NCBI GenBank assembly: GCA_009841105.1
Contig: VXMM01000009.1
Coordinates: 1 to 64,000 of the forward strand
Origin: Acidimicrobiia bacterium
GTDB taxonomy: Bacteria; Actinomycetota; Acidimicrobiia; Spongiisociales; Spongiisociaceae
Direction: 5' to 3'
DNA length: 64,000 nt
The position numbers were made by a program, and so were the translations under genes. Below are positions 1 through 9,573 of this stretch, one piece after another; position 1 is the stretch's first letter; every line of letters begins with the position of its first letter. Under the pieces are notes generated by a model that did no database searches, was not told where the DNA came from, and saw only the letters and a list, made by a program, of their open reading frames with translations.

Positions 1-1725
<1,725 letters not shown>

Positions 1726-1747
1726 ACACAAAGCCGCCCCGCGGTGA

Positions 1748-1767
1748 GGGCTGACTCACGTCAGCCC
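1748..1767 (+). terminator. Hairpin after katG
   Basis: GGGCTGAC and GTCAGCCC form a perfect 8-bp stem around a TCAC loop, 23 bases after the katG stop. There is no T-run after it, so it may be a weak or factor-dependent terminator, or an mRNA-stabilising or attenuating hairpin ahead of the next gene. Confidence 0.45.
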
Positions 1768-1801
1768 TAGGATGGGGCCTACCGGCGGAGAATGAGCGTC
1801 A

Positions 1802-2350
1802 ATGGCACGCATCAAGGTCATTCCCGATGACTCGTGGGATGGTGCGCTCGGCGACATATATCCCCGGGTTGTCGATCGCTTATACGGGCGGGTCGACAAC
1901 ATCATGGCCGTGCACTCCCTCAACCCCCGCGGTATGGCTGCCCACCTGGGCCTCTACGAGTCGGCGATGGCGGGCACCGCCACGCTCCGCAAGGTCGAGC
2001 GGGAGTTCATCGCCTTAGTGGTGAGCCTCGAGAACGACTGCCACTACTGAGTTGCCCACCACCGGCGCGGTCTGCGCCGGCTGGTCAAAGATGATGAGCT
2101 TGTCGAGGCGGTCGAACGAGACTGGACCACCGCGGACCTGTCCCCCAAGCGGCGGTCGATGCTGCGGTTCGCCGTCAAACTGACGGCTCAGCCCGGTGCG
2201 ATGAACGAAGCTGATGTCGAGGCCCTGCGGACGGCCGGGTTCTCCGACCGTGACATCCTCGACATAGTCGAGGTCGTCGGCTACTACGCCTACGCCAACA
2301 GGGTCGCTGACGGTCTGGGCATCGAGACCGAGTCCTGGATCCCGGACTGA
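1802..2350 (+). CDS. AhpD-like peroxidase-related selenoprotein (CxxU), TGA at 2048-2050 read as Sec
   Basis: Carboxymuconolactone decarboxylase/AhpD fold protein of the peroxidase-related subfamily, 182 residues if the TGA at codon 83 is decoded. Before the TGA the frame reads VVSLENDCHY and after it VAHHRRGLRRLV. Family members have N-x-C-H-Y-C-V-x-H-H, so the TGA sits exactly where the second Cys of the CxxC motif belongs (Cys80-x-x-Sec83, His86-His87). The downstream half (RSMLRFAVKLT, VEALRTAGFSDRDILDIV, NRVADGLGIE) is fully collinear with the family and ends at a normal TGA at 2348-2350. A hairpin suited to a SECIS lies at 2058-2085. AhpD-like selenoproteins are a known bacterial class. 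A plain nonsense mutation is the alternative, but the rest is undamaged. The start is the ATG with GGAG about 12 bases upstream. Confidence 0.85.
2058..2085 (+). promoter_or_regulatory. Putative SECIS element of the AhpD-like selenoprotein
   Basis: CCGGCGC (2062-2068) pairs perfectly with GCGCCGG (2074-2080) around the loop GGTCT. ACCA (2058-2061) and TGGT (2082-2085) extend the stem past one bulged C. The apical loop begins 18 bases after the TGA and its first base is G, which fits the usual bacterial SECIS rule (loop 16-37 bases from UGA, G among the first two loop bases). Confidence 0.7.
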
Positions 2351-2488
2351 ACCACCGCGAGGGCCAGGCACCGCGATCGTGCTCCCGCCGGTAGCCGGAG
2401 AACCCGGAGGATCGTTAACGTCGTTCGACGAGGAGCGCCTTGAACGGCGCCCTCCCGTGCGGGGCGATTCCTCCTCCTCTCCTCTCCC

Positions 2489-3181
2489 TCAGCCATCCAG
2501 GCCGGCGATCCAGGCATCGAACAGCTGGTAGGAGCCCTCGTTCAGCTCTGCCCGGGCGTCCTCCATGCCGGCGGCGAACTCCTCCGGATTGCTGCCCGCA
2601 CGCTCCACCATGTGGCGGGCTCCGTGGTTGGCCCACTTGTTGGCCGCGGAGTTGTGGGCCTCCGGATGGAACTGGATGGCCAGCGCCGATCCCAGCGCGA
2701 AGGCCTGGGGAAACCGGTCGGACCGGGCCAGCAGCACGCTGCCGGGAGGCAGGTCGAACGTGTCCTGGTGCATCTCGAACACCCTCCGTCCGGCCACATT
2801 CGACACCACCGGGTGGCGGTAACCGGCTTCGGTGAGCTTCACCGGGACCGCGCCCACCTCGGGACGGTCGGCCAGATAGGCCCGGCCCCCCAGAGCGGCG
2901 GCCAGCAGCTGGGATCCGAGGCAAATCCCCAGCACGGGAACGTCCCGATCCACCAGCTCGCGCACCAGGCGCATCTCTTCGACCAGGTAGGGGTACTCGT
3001 CCGTGTCGTAGGCGCCCATGCGGCCACCCGTCATCACGAGGACATCCACGTCGTCGGCCGGCGGGAGCGGGTCCCCGTCGATGACAAAGATCTCCTCCCA
3101 CTCCATCCCGGCATGCTCCAGGCGCTCGGCCAGCCTGCCCAGGGACTCGTGGGTGTGCCTGATCACCACCATTTTCCCCAT
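2489..3181 (-). CDS. Class I glutamine amidotransferase (GMP-synthase-like GATase1)
   Basis: Free-standing triad-type glutamine amidotransferase of 230 residues. The nucleophile elbow GICLGSQ places Cys87, and FHPEA supplies His172 and Glu174, so the hydrolase triad is complete. Stand-alone proteins of this group use glutamine for amide transfer or hydrolyse gamma-glutamyl compounds; the acceptor cannot be told from sequence. I chose the ATG at 3181, which gives MGKMVVIRH; the ATG at 3172 is possible, and neither has a clear Shine-Dalgarno. The gene is divergent from the selenothioredoxin gene, with about 110 bases between them. Confidence 0.85.
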   Translation of the reverse strand: MGKMVVIRHTHESLGRLAERLEHAGMEWEEIFVIDGDPLPPADDVDVLVMTGGRMGAYDTDEYPYLVEEMRLVRELVDRDVPVLGICLGSQLLAAALGGRAYLADRPEVGAVPVKLTEAGYRHPVVSNVAGRRVFEMHQDTFDLPPGSVLLARSDRFPQAFALGSALAIQFHPEAHNSAANKWANHGARHMVERAGSNPEEFAAGMEDARAELNEGSYQLFDAWIAGLDG

Positions 3182-3291
3182 CGCCGGGAGTCTATCGCGC
3201 CGCCGTGGAGAGCTCTGACCGGGATCCGCCCACCGGTCACTGTGGCCGGTGGCAAGTATCATGAGGCGGGTCCCGACAACGGGGAGCATCA

Positions 3292-4383
3292 GTGACAGCA
3301 TCCGAGCGTTCAGCGTCCCTCCGGCGGCTGCGACCCGCCCTGGTGGGGCTGGTTGCGCTCGCGCTGGTGGTCGCCGCGACCGCTCCGGCGCCTGCCGCCG
3401 GAGGCTTCCCCGACGTGGACGAGGGCGACTGGCACGAACCTGCCATCAACGCCCTCGCGGAGATGGGCCTGTTCGAGGACACCCTCTGCGAGGACGGCTT
3501 CTGTCCCGACGACCCGGTGGAGCGGTGGGTGATGGCGGTCTGGCTGGTCCGGGCTCTCGGCGGCGAGGTCACCACCACCGGAACCTCCCGGTTCGAGGAC
3601 GTAGACGCCGCCGAGTGGTGGTCGCCCTACGCGGAGGAACTCGCCGCCCGGGAGATAACCAGGGGATGCGCTACCGGTCCGCTCCGCTACTGCCCGGACG
3701 ATACCGTCGACCGGGCCCAAATGGCCTCCTTCCTGGTCCGCGCCTTCGATCTCGAACCCGCCGAGTCGTCGGCCGGGTTCACCGACGTGGACGTGGGCAG
3801 CACGCACGGAGCCGACATCGACGCCCTGTTCGCGGCCGGCGTCACCGCCGGCTGCGCGGACGATCCGCTCCGCTACTGCCCCGGCCAGTCCGTCAAGCGG
3901 GGCGAGATGGCCACCTTCCTGCACCGGGCATTGCTGAAACAGCAAGAGGAGGCCGGGATCAGCGACGATGTCCCAGATGTCAACCTGACCGACGTTTCCA
4001 CCGGCGACACCGTGAACCTCCGGTCGCTGTTCACCGGTGACAAGGCGGTCATGTTCTGGTTCTGGGCCGAGTGGTGACCCACTTGTCAGGGGCACGCCCC
4101 GGAGGTCGAGCGGTTCGCTCGAGAGAATGCTGACAAGGTCACCGTGGTGGGTATCAACCCGCGAGCATTCAACGGTCGTCTGTCCTCGGCCGAGAGGTTC
4201 GTGAGAACGTACGGGCTCACGTTCACCAACCTCTTGGACGGCTCAGATGCCGCGTGGCAACACTACGGCAGCCCTTACACGTCCAGGGCGCTCTTGGTGG
4301 ACAGGCACGGCAACCGGGTGGAGCAGGCTCCCAGCCTCTTCTCTACCAGTAGGTTCCAGAGCCTGGTAGACGGCCTCGACTAG
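3292..4383 (+). CDS. Exported S-layer-like-repeat protein with C-terminal selenothioredoxin domain (UxxC), TGA at 4075-4077 read as Sec
   Basis: 363 residues if TGA codon 262 is decoded as Sec. The GTG start is preceded by GGGGAG. Residues 1-37 are a signal peptide (RRLRP, hydrophobic run, APAPAA). Three S-layer-homology-like repeats follow at about 39-90, 100-152 and 162-214, each with F-x-D-V and a C-P-x-x-x-V/M-A-x-F/W-L motif. Residues about 230-363 form a TlpA/ResA-type thioredoxin domain. Its active site reads F-W-A-E-W-[TGA]-P-T-C where the family has W-C-P-x-C, so TGA replaces the attacking Cys and Cys265 remains as resolving Cys. The domain continues normally (VTVVGINP, SRALLVDRHG) to a TAG at 4381. 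Inference: a surface-attached selenoenzyme acting on disulfides or peroxides outside the membrane. A pseudogene is the alternative. Confidence 0.83.
4106..4122 (+). promoter_or_regulatory. Putative SECIS element of the selenothioredoxin
   Basis: TCGAGCG and CGCTCGA form a perfect 7-bp stem around the loop GTT. The loop starts 35 bases after the TGA and its first base is G, inside the usual bacterial SECIS window. A second hairpin (GGGG-CACG-CCCC, 4089-4100) lies closer to the TGA but lacks a G in the first two loop bases, so I favour the distal one. Confidence 0.55.
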
Positions 4384-4389
4384 CCCGTC

Positions 4390-5151
4390 CTACTTTGGTC
4401 CCATCCTGATCCCGCCGTCCATGCGGATGCTCTCGCCGTTCATGTACTCATGGGTGACCAGGAACATCACCAGCTCCGCGTACTCGTCGGGCCGGCCTAG
4501 ACGCTTGGGGTGGAGGACCTGGCGGCCCAGCGACTCCTTGGCGGGTTCGGGCAGGCCGGCCAGCAGGGGGGTGTCGATGATCCCCGGGGCGATGGTGCTG
4601 ACCCGGATCCCCAGAACGGACAGGTCCCGGGCGATCGGCAAAGTCATCCCGACGATCCCGCCCTTGGAGGCCGAGTAGGCGGCCTGGCCGATCTGGCCGT
4701 CGTAGGCGGCAACCGACGCGGTGTTGATGATGGCGCCACGGTCGTTGTTCTCGTCGGGCTCGTTCCCCATCATTGCGGAGGCGGCTACCCGGATCGTGTT
4801 GAACGTCCCCACCAGGTTGATGTCGATCACCTTGCGGAAGAGGGCGAGGGAATGGGGGGTTCCGTCCCGGGCGAGGGTCCGGCAGGGCGGTCCGATCCCG
4901 GCGCAGTTGACGACCACCCGTATCTCGCCCAGCCGGGCGGCCGCGTCGACCCCGGCCATCACGTCATCCTCGCTGGTGACGTCACAATGGGCGAAGATGC
5001 CGCCCAGTTCCCCGGCTATCGCTCCGCCGAGGTCGTCGTTGACATCGAGAATCGCCACCTTCGCGCCTTCGGCGGCCAGGGCCCGGGCGGTGGCCGCCCC
5101 GAGACCCGACGCGCCTCCGGTCACGACCGCCACAGCTCCGTTGAGGTCCAT
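4390..5151 (-). CDS. SDR-family dehydrogenase, 3-hydroxyacyl-CoA dehydrogenase type 2-like
   Basis: Classical short-chain dehydrogenase, 253 residues, NAD-binding. TGGASGLG at residues 11-18 is the glycine-rich loop, NCAG lies at 82-85, and Ser146, Tyr159 and Lys163 (Y-S-A-S-K) form the catalytic set. The insertion around residues 129-138 (NEPDENNDRG) and the PLLAGLP region resemble HSD17B10-type 3-hydroxyacyl-CoA dehydrogenases, which act in beta-oxidation of branched or steroid acyl-CoAs; substrate assignment is inference. The start ATG at 5151 is preceded by GGAAGGAAGG at a good distance, although the frame stays open upstream. The gene converges on the selenothioredoxin gene with only six bases between the stops. 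Confidence 0.88.
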   Translation of the reverse strand: MDLNGAVAVVTGGASGLGAATARALAAEGAKVAILDVNDDLGGAIAGELGGIFAHCDVTSEDDVMAGVDAAARLGEIRVVVNCAGIGPPCRTLARDGTPHSLALFRKVIDINLVGTFNTIRVAASAMMGNEPDENNDRGAIINTASVAAYDGQIGQAAYSASKGGIVGMTLPIARDLSVLGIRVSTIAPGIIDTPLLAGLPEPAKESLGRQVLHPKRLGRPDEYAELVMFLVTHEYMNGESIRMDGGIRMGPK

Positions 5152-5325
5152 ACCGTTCTTACCTTCCTTCCTGGCGCACTCGACGCTACCGCCCGCAGGG
5201 CTAGACCCGAAACCGGTCCGGGACTCTTCCGGCGCCGCGCCCTCGAACCGGGAACGGGGACGGGACGCTGCCGGGTCGGTGCCATTATGGTGCCTGCCCG
5301 GACGCCGCCGGAGAGGAATCAAGGC

Positions 5326-5877
5326 GTGGCCAGACCCGAGGAGAGCAACCGGACCCGATCCTCGCGCCGCGAGCGAGAACGGCCACCGGGCCGCACGGTC
5401 GTGTACACCGACGGGGCCTGTTCCGGGAATCCCGGCCCGGGGGGATGGGCCTGGATTATCCCCGGTGGCCGGTACCGGAGCGGCTCGGAACAACACAGCA
5501 CGAACCAGCGCATGGAGCTGGCGGCCGCCCTGGACGCGGTGCGAAGCATCGATGGCGCGGTCGAAGTGGTCAGCGATTCGGCGTATGTCGTGAACTGCTT
5601 CCGCCAGGGTTGGTGGAAGGGATGGCTCGCCCGCGGCTGGATCAACACCAAGAAAAAGCCGGTGGCGAACCGCGACCTCTGGGAACCGCTTGTCGACCTC
5701 TACCGGTCCCGGCCGATCAGCTTCCGATGGGTGAAGGGGCACGGAGGCAACAAATGGAACGACCTCGCCGACCGCCTGGCCGTCCAGGCGTCGCTAACAC
5801 AGGAAGGCGTAGAGGGCGAGGGTCCTCCATCTCCCGGCCATGTAGCCGTCCCCGACCGCGATGGGTGGAGGTCTTGA
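5326..5877 (+). CDS. rnhA: Ribonuclease HI
   Basis: RNase HI cleaves the RNA strand of RNA-DNA hybrids (R-loops, Okazaki primers). The 183-residue product carries the full D-E-D-D metal site: Asp29 in YTDGACSGNPGPGG, Glu64 in NQRMELAA, Asp84 in VSDSAYV and Asp146 in KWNDLAD, with the assisting His139 in KGHGGN. A basic N-terminal extension of about 22 residues precedes the domain, and a 30-residue Gly/Pro-rich tail follows it. I chose the GTG at 5326 because GAGAGG lies about nine bases upstream; an in-frame ATG at 5287 would add 13 residues. Confidence 0.95.
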   Translation: MARPEESNRTRSSRRERERPPGRTVVYTDGACSGNPGPGGWAWIIPGGRYRSGSEQHSTNQRMELAAALDAVRSIDGAVEVVSDSAYVVNCFRQGWWKGWLARGWINTKKKPVANRDLWEPLVDLYRSRPISFRWVKGHGGNKWNDLADRLAVQASLTQEGVEGEGPPSPGHVAVPDRDGWRS

Positions 5878-6305
5878 GCCGCCTCGGCTCCTTCCGTTCG
5901 TGACTCGTGAGGTGGGCCGGAACAAGGGCGATCACGTCCGGAGACAGTCCGGCCCTTCCAAGGAGCGACTCTCTACCCCACGAATGTGGACCGGTAGTAG
6001 AAGCGGATAGGGGGTTGAACTTGTCACACCCCCGCGATAAGTTGCCGGTCGCCAAGCACCTACACCGGCCGATGATCCAAGACCGATTCGGCTCGGCCGG
6101 CCCTAGGGAACATCAATGGCTCCACGGAGCGGAGGGCCGTCCCCGGCACCGAGCCGGGCATGGCCGAACACGCTCCGAGCCGGGGAAAGGTGGTGGCGGG
6201 GGCCGGGCCCGGTGCGTAGCACCGGTTTGGGCGATTTTCGCGTTCTGTCGGGCTGTTTCGTGCTTCTTTCGAGCTTGGGAGCGTTACACCGACCCTGTCC
6301 CGGCG
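5878..6305. other. Intergenic region, 428 bases, holding copy 1 of a dispersed element
   Basis: No convincing protein gene is seen between rnhA and the convergent membrane-protein gene; open frames here have no family resemblance. The notable content is the repeat at about 6010-6255. Confidence 0.7.
6010..6255 (+). repeat. Dispersed intergenic element, copy 1 (candidate small RNA gene)
   Basis: Shares its layout with copies at 19157-19366 and 34250-34486 (minus). Block A is a GGGGGTTGAAC box followed by GTCACACCC and a TAAGTT box, then GTTGCC and GCCAAGCACC. Block B is GGGAACAT, block C GCCGGGCATGGCCGA-CACGCTCC, and block D AGGTGGTGGCGGGGG followed by a hairpin CCGGTGC-GTA-GCACCGG (6209-6225) and TTT. 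After it comes GCGATTTTCGCG, also seen in copy 2. TTGAAC (6015-6020) and TAAGTT (6038-6043) are exactly 17 bases apart, so A reads as a promoter, and the hairpin could be a terminator for an RNA of about 180 bases. Confidence 0.65.
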
Positions 6306-6989
6306 TCAGCGGTTGGCAAAGGACATCTCCCGGCGGAACTTCTTCCAATCGGAAACCCGCGTTGACCAGAGGATGTCGGTGATGATCGATACCACGCCCA
6401 CCACCACTAGGAGGACCGTCGCCCACCCGGGGACTCCGGCGATAAACCCGGCGGGGAGGAGCGCGAAGGGCAGGATCTTCGACACAAGGGCGCCGGAAGC
6501 GTGCATCCAGGCCCGCCGCTTGGCCGTGGTGGTCAGGTAGGTGGCGTAGTCGGTCTTCACCCCCGGCTGCGGTCGGGCGATGGTGCCGATGAACCAGTGT
6601 GTGAAGCGTATCCCTGCCAGCCGTCCTACCACCAGATGGGCTAGGCAATGGGTGGTTACCAGTAGGACGCCGGTCCCGGCCAGCAGGATAAGGCCGTTCC
6701 ACGGTTCGGGCGTGCTGTATGCCAGGCCGACCAGCACGAGCCCCAGCACGGTTCCCACGAGAGCGACGGCCGTGCCCACTCGGAGCGGAACAGTGAGCAG
6801 TGCCCACCGCTCGAAGGCGGCGCGATCGATAGCTGCGATCCGCTCGGCGAACTCCGCCACCAACTCCGGGGTTTGCTTGGCGGCGGAGACGACCTTCCAG
6901 AAGCCCGATCCCGCGAGCCCCGCCGACGGGTCCGAGGCCAACCGTTCCTCGACGGCGCTCAACACCCGTTCGGCCTCGCTCCGCTCCAT
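6306..6989 (-). CDS. Integral membrane protein with HxxxH motif, function unknown
   Basis: 227 residues. A soluble N-terminal helical part (about 1-65) is followed by four or more hydrophobic segments, at about 68-90, 98-125, 165-190 and 192-208. Between the second and third lies TTHCLAHLVVGRLAG and then RFTHWFIG, which recall membrane-embedded M50-type proteases, but the motif is H-x-x-x-H without the catalytic Glu of H-E-x-x-H. The closing region KKFRREMSF is basic. I do not recognise a named family. It converges on rnhA across the repeat element and stands alone. Confidence 0.75.
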   Translation of the reverse strand: MERSEAERVLSAVEERLASDPSAGLAGSGFWKVVSAAKQTPELVAEFAERIAAIDRAAFERWALLTVPLRVGTAVALVGTVLGLVLVGLAYSTPEPWNGLILLAGTGVLLVTTHCLAHLVVGRLAGIRFTHWFIGTIARPQPGVKTDYATYLTTTAKRRAWMHASGALVSKILPFALLPAGFIAGVPGWATVLLVVVGVVSIITDILWSTRVSDWKKFRREMSFANR

Positions 6990-7084
6990 GCCTGATCTCC
7001 CCGCTACGGCGCTTCCGATGCTACCTAGACGCCTCCGCTAGCTATCCCTCGTTCGAGCTCAGAGTCCCATCGCGGGGCGTCCGG

Positions 7085-7972
7085 TCAACCCAGGCCGGTG
7101 AGGAACGCCGGGTTTTCTTTGGTCATCATCTCGAGCGCGCCGTAGTCCACCCCCTCTTCGAGAAGTGCGCGGAGGACTATCCGCATCCCCTCCGGATGGG
7201 GCGGTCCCGAGGCCTGGCCCAGGTCCGAGCTGAAGATCAGCCGCTCTCCGGCGTGCGCGTCGATTATGGGAGCCAGCTCGGCCGGAGTCTGCTCGCGGAA
7301 CATGGCCGACACGCAGGTGACGGCGACGATCTCGAGATAGGCGCCGGCTGAGACCAGCTCCCGCTGGACGTCGAGGTCGTACTTGGTCAAGCTCAGGTTC
7401 ACGTGGGTGACGAGGAGCTTCTCGAGCCCCACCCGGTTGGCCTCCGCGATCACCAAGCGGGTCTCTTCGAGGCTGAGATGACCCGTGCCCAGGCACGCGC
7501 CCGCGTCGGCCACCAGCCTGATCACGGTCCTGGCGTCGCCGGTCAGGCGGCCGTTCTTGTCGAGCACGGTGACACCCGCCCCCGGGAGTTGCCGCTGCCG
7601 GCGGCCCAGTTGGGGGTAGTCCGGTGTCCCGTAGTAGTCGTTGTGATGTTTCGAGTGGTTGGTGGGCATCCAGACCACTTTGGTCCCGTAGTGGAGGGCG
7701 GCCTCGACCACGTACGGGTTGATGCCGCCGACCGACCGGTTCAGCACGATGGCACCGATGGGGTCGACGGCCGGCATGGAGCGTTTGAGGTAGGCGGCGC
7801 GGTGGAATGTGGCGCTGTCATGGTCCTTCAAGACGAAACCGCGCATGCCGTAGTCGAGTGCGTAGCGGCCGAGGTCGTAGTCCGTGATGGGGCGTGGGAA
7901 CAGGGAGGGACCGCTGTGCGCGTGCATGTCGACGGCGCCGCGGAGCAACTCCAGGTCCCGTTGTCGCAACAC
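7085..7972 (-). CDS. DUF6282-type amidohydrolase-fold protein
   Basis: 295 residues of the metal-dependent hydrolase (TIM barrel) superfamily. Motifs are D-M-H-A-H at residues 15-19, V-L-K-D-H-D, W-M-P-T-N-H-S-K-H-H, G-T-G-H-L-S at about 172, V-T-H-V-N and F-S-S-D-L-G-Q, matching the metal ligands expected of an amidohydrolase-like site. The family is annotated only as DUF6282 and its substrate is unknown. GGAGG stands three bases before the GTG at 7972 and six before the next codon, TTG, so initiation at the TTG is equally plausible. It is followed upstream on the same strand by the CapA-like gene. Confidence 0.8.
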   Translation of the reverse strand: MLRQRDLELLRGAVDMHAHSGPSLFPRPITDYDLGRYALDYGMRGFVLKDHDSATFHRAAYLKRSMPAVDPIGAIVLNRSVGGINPYVVEAALHYGTKVVWMPTNHSKHHNDYYGTPDYPQLGRRQRQLPGAGVTVLDKNGRLTGDARTVIRLVADAGACLGTGHLSLEETRLVIAEANRVGLEKLLVTHVNLSLTKYDLDVQRELVSAGAYLEIVAVTCVSAMFREQTPAELAPIIDAHAGERLIFSSDLGQASGPPHPEGMRIVLRALLEEGVDYGALEMMTKENPAFLTGLG

Positions 7973-8087
7973 TCGCCTCCAAGTGTTTCGTGTCCTGCCG
8001 GTCCCCCGGGGGCCGTCAGGTTCCCGAAGGGGGTCTCGGGGCGTCCTGCAAACCCTCTCCGGATGCTACAGAGAGGTGTGTGGGGGC

Positions 8088-9413
8088 TCAACCAAGGCGG
8101 AGCCCACTCCGGTGTACGGGCGTCCGGTATCGAGCGTCCAGCAGATCGCTCAGCCACTCGGCCACGTCCGGTGTCAGTCCGGGGAGTGCTCGGACCGTGG
8201 TCCCGAGAGCGGTGAGCGCCCGGGCCGTATCCGCTGCCGATCGGGCCAGTTCGACCGGGTTGTGGCTTCCACTCGGGTTGAGCGCATTGACGATCTCGAA
8301 CGTGGCCCGGTTCACCCTGGTCGGGGTGTGCGAGATCGAGGTCACCGACCAGCGGCCGGTGGTCGGGTCTTGCGTGACGGTCAAACGGAGGATCACGCCG
8401 TCCTGGGTTCCGGGTTTGCGAGCCCCCCATTGGGGAGACTGGTTGGAGAGGAAGTTGCCCAGCCCGTACGCGATGTATTCGCCGCCGATCCGGGCCACGG
8501 GCTGGACCACATGGGCATGGTGGCCGATGATCAGATCGACGTCGGGGGAGGACAGCAGGCGGGGTCCGACTTCGGTCTGGTAACGGTCGGGCATCCGCCT
8601 GAACTCGGTTCCCCAGTGCAGGGAGAGGAGGATGAAGTCCGCGCCGGCGGCCCGCGCCCGTCCGGCCTCGACCAGGATGGTCTCCTCGTCGATGATGTTG
8701 GCCAGGTGGGTGTTCTCGGGACGGAGCTCCCCGGTGTTCAGCCCGTAGGTGTAGGAGAGGTGGGCCACGGTCGCCCCCTTCACGTCCAGCAGGTTGAGCG
8801 CGGCGCCCTGCTCGGGGGAGCGGGCCATGCCGGTGTGAGCGACTCCCACCCGGTCGAGCGCATCTATGGTGCCGGCCACTCCTCTCATGCCGGAGTCGAG
8901 GGAGTGGTTGGAGGCCAGCGAGCACGTGTCGTATCCGGCGTAGGCGATGGAATCGGCCAGCTGGTTCGGCACGCTGAACAGGGGGAAGGTGGACAGCCTC
9001 TCGTTGTCGGGTGACATCGGCGTCTCGACATGGCACACGGCCAGATCAGCCGCCTGCAGGATCGGCGCCACCTGGTCGAACATCGGCGTGAAGTCCCAGC
9101 CGTCGCCGCGGCGCGCTCTGCGGACTATCGGGCTGTGGATGAGCAGATCGCCGGTGGCGGCGATGGTGAACGAGCGGGGTCCGTGGATGGCCGGAGCGGA
9201 GGACGGCATCGAGGCAGGATCGGCGTCCGCGGGAGGAGCGGGTCCGGAGGGCGCCAGGTACGGCTCGGGCGGTGGCGGGGGAGTTGCGAGCGCGCCGTCC
9301 CCCACGGCGGTCATGGTCGCAGCGAGTATCCCGAACAGGGCTGCGCCGGCCAGCCGTCGGGCCCTGGAAGGGCGATTCTCGCTTTCCTCTCTCCGACCCG
9401 GCATCCTTCGCAT
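8088..9413 (-). CDS. CapA/PgsA-like metallophosphatase-fold protein, exported
   Basis: 441 residues. A basic N-terminus and the hydrophobic stretch LAGAALFGILAATMTAVG act as signal peptide or anchor, followed by a Pro-rich linker. The CapA (poly-gamma-glutamate capsule synthesis) domain begins with F-T-I-A-A-T-G-D-L-L-I-H and contains V-E-T-P, L-A-S-N-H-S-L-D, L-H-W-G-T-E, I-G-H-H-A-H and G-L-G-N-F, the metal-binding set of calcineurin-like enzymes. Members are implicated in capsule polyglutamate export or unknown cell-wall reactions; here no capB/C genes are adjacent, so the role is open. The ATG at 9413 was chosen because it places the signal peptide at the N-terminus. Confidence 0.85.
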   Translation of the reverse strand: MRRMPGRREESENRPSRARRLAGAALFGILAATMTAVGDGALATPPPPPEPYLAPSGPAPPADADPASMPSSAPAIHGPRSFTIAATGDLLIHSPIVRRARRGDGWDFTPMFDQVAPILQAADLAVCHVETPMSPDNERLSTFPLFSVPNQLADSIAYAGYDTCSLASNHSLDSGMRGVAGTIDALDRVGVAHTGMARSPEQGAALNLLDVKGATVAHLSYTYGLNTGELRPENTHLANIIDEETILVEAGRARAAGADFILLSLHWGTEFRRMPDRYQTEVGPRLLSSPDVDLIIGHHAHVVQPVARIGGEYIAYGLGNFLSNQSPQWGARKPGTQDGVILRLTVTQDPTTGRWSVTSISHTPTRVNRATFEIVNALNPSGSHNPVELARSAADTARALTALGTTVRALPGLTPDVAEWLSDLLDARYRTPVHRSGLRLG

Positions 9414-9573
9414 GGTAAGGAACGTCCCACCGGCGCCGTGATCGTCGGGCCGGTGAGAATGCTGACTATGCGGAGGCGCTGGAGGTCCCGGGGTGTCAAC
9501 CAGGTCCCGGACGACGGCAGCGCTCGGTGATCGCACATCATACGATCCGGACGGCATTGACTACGGAGGCGGT

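Noticed and set aside
4089-4100. GGGG-CACG-CCCC hairpin as the SECIS of the selenothioredoxin
   Set aside because: Loop starts only 15 bases after the TGA and has C-A first; the distal hairpin at 4106-4122 fits the rule better. Not excluded.
6540-6640. M50 site-2 protease assignment for the membrane protein at 6306
   Set aside because: The motif is H-x-x-x-H without the catalytic Glu and no N-P-D-G-like motif is seen.
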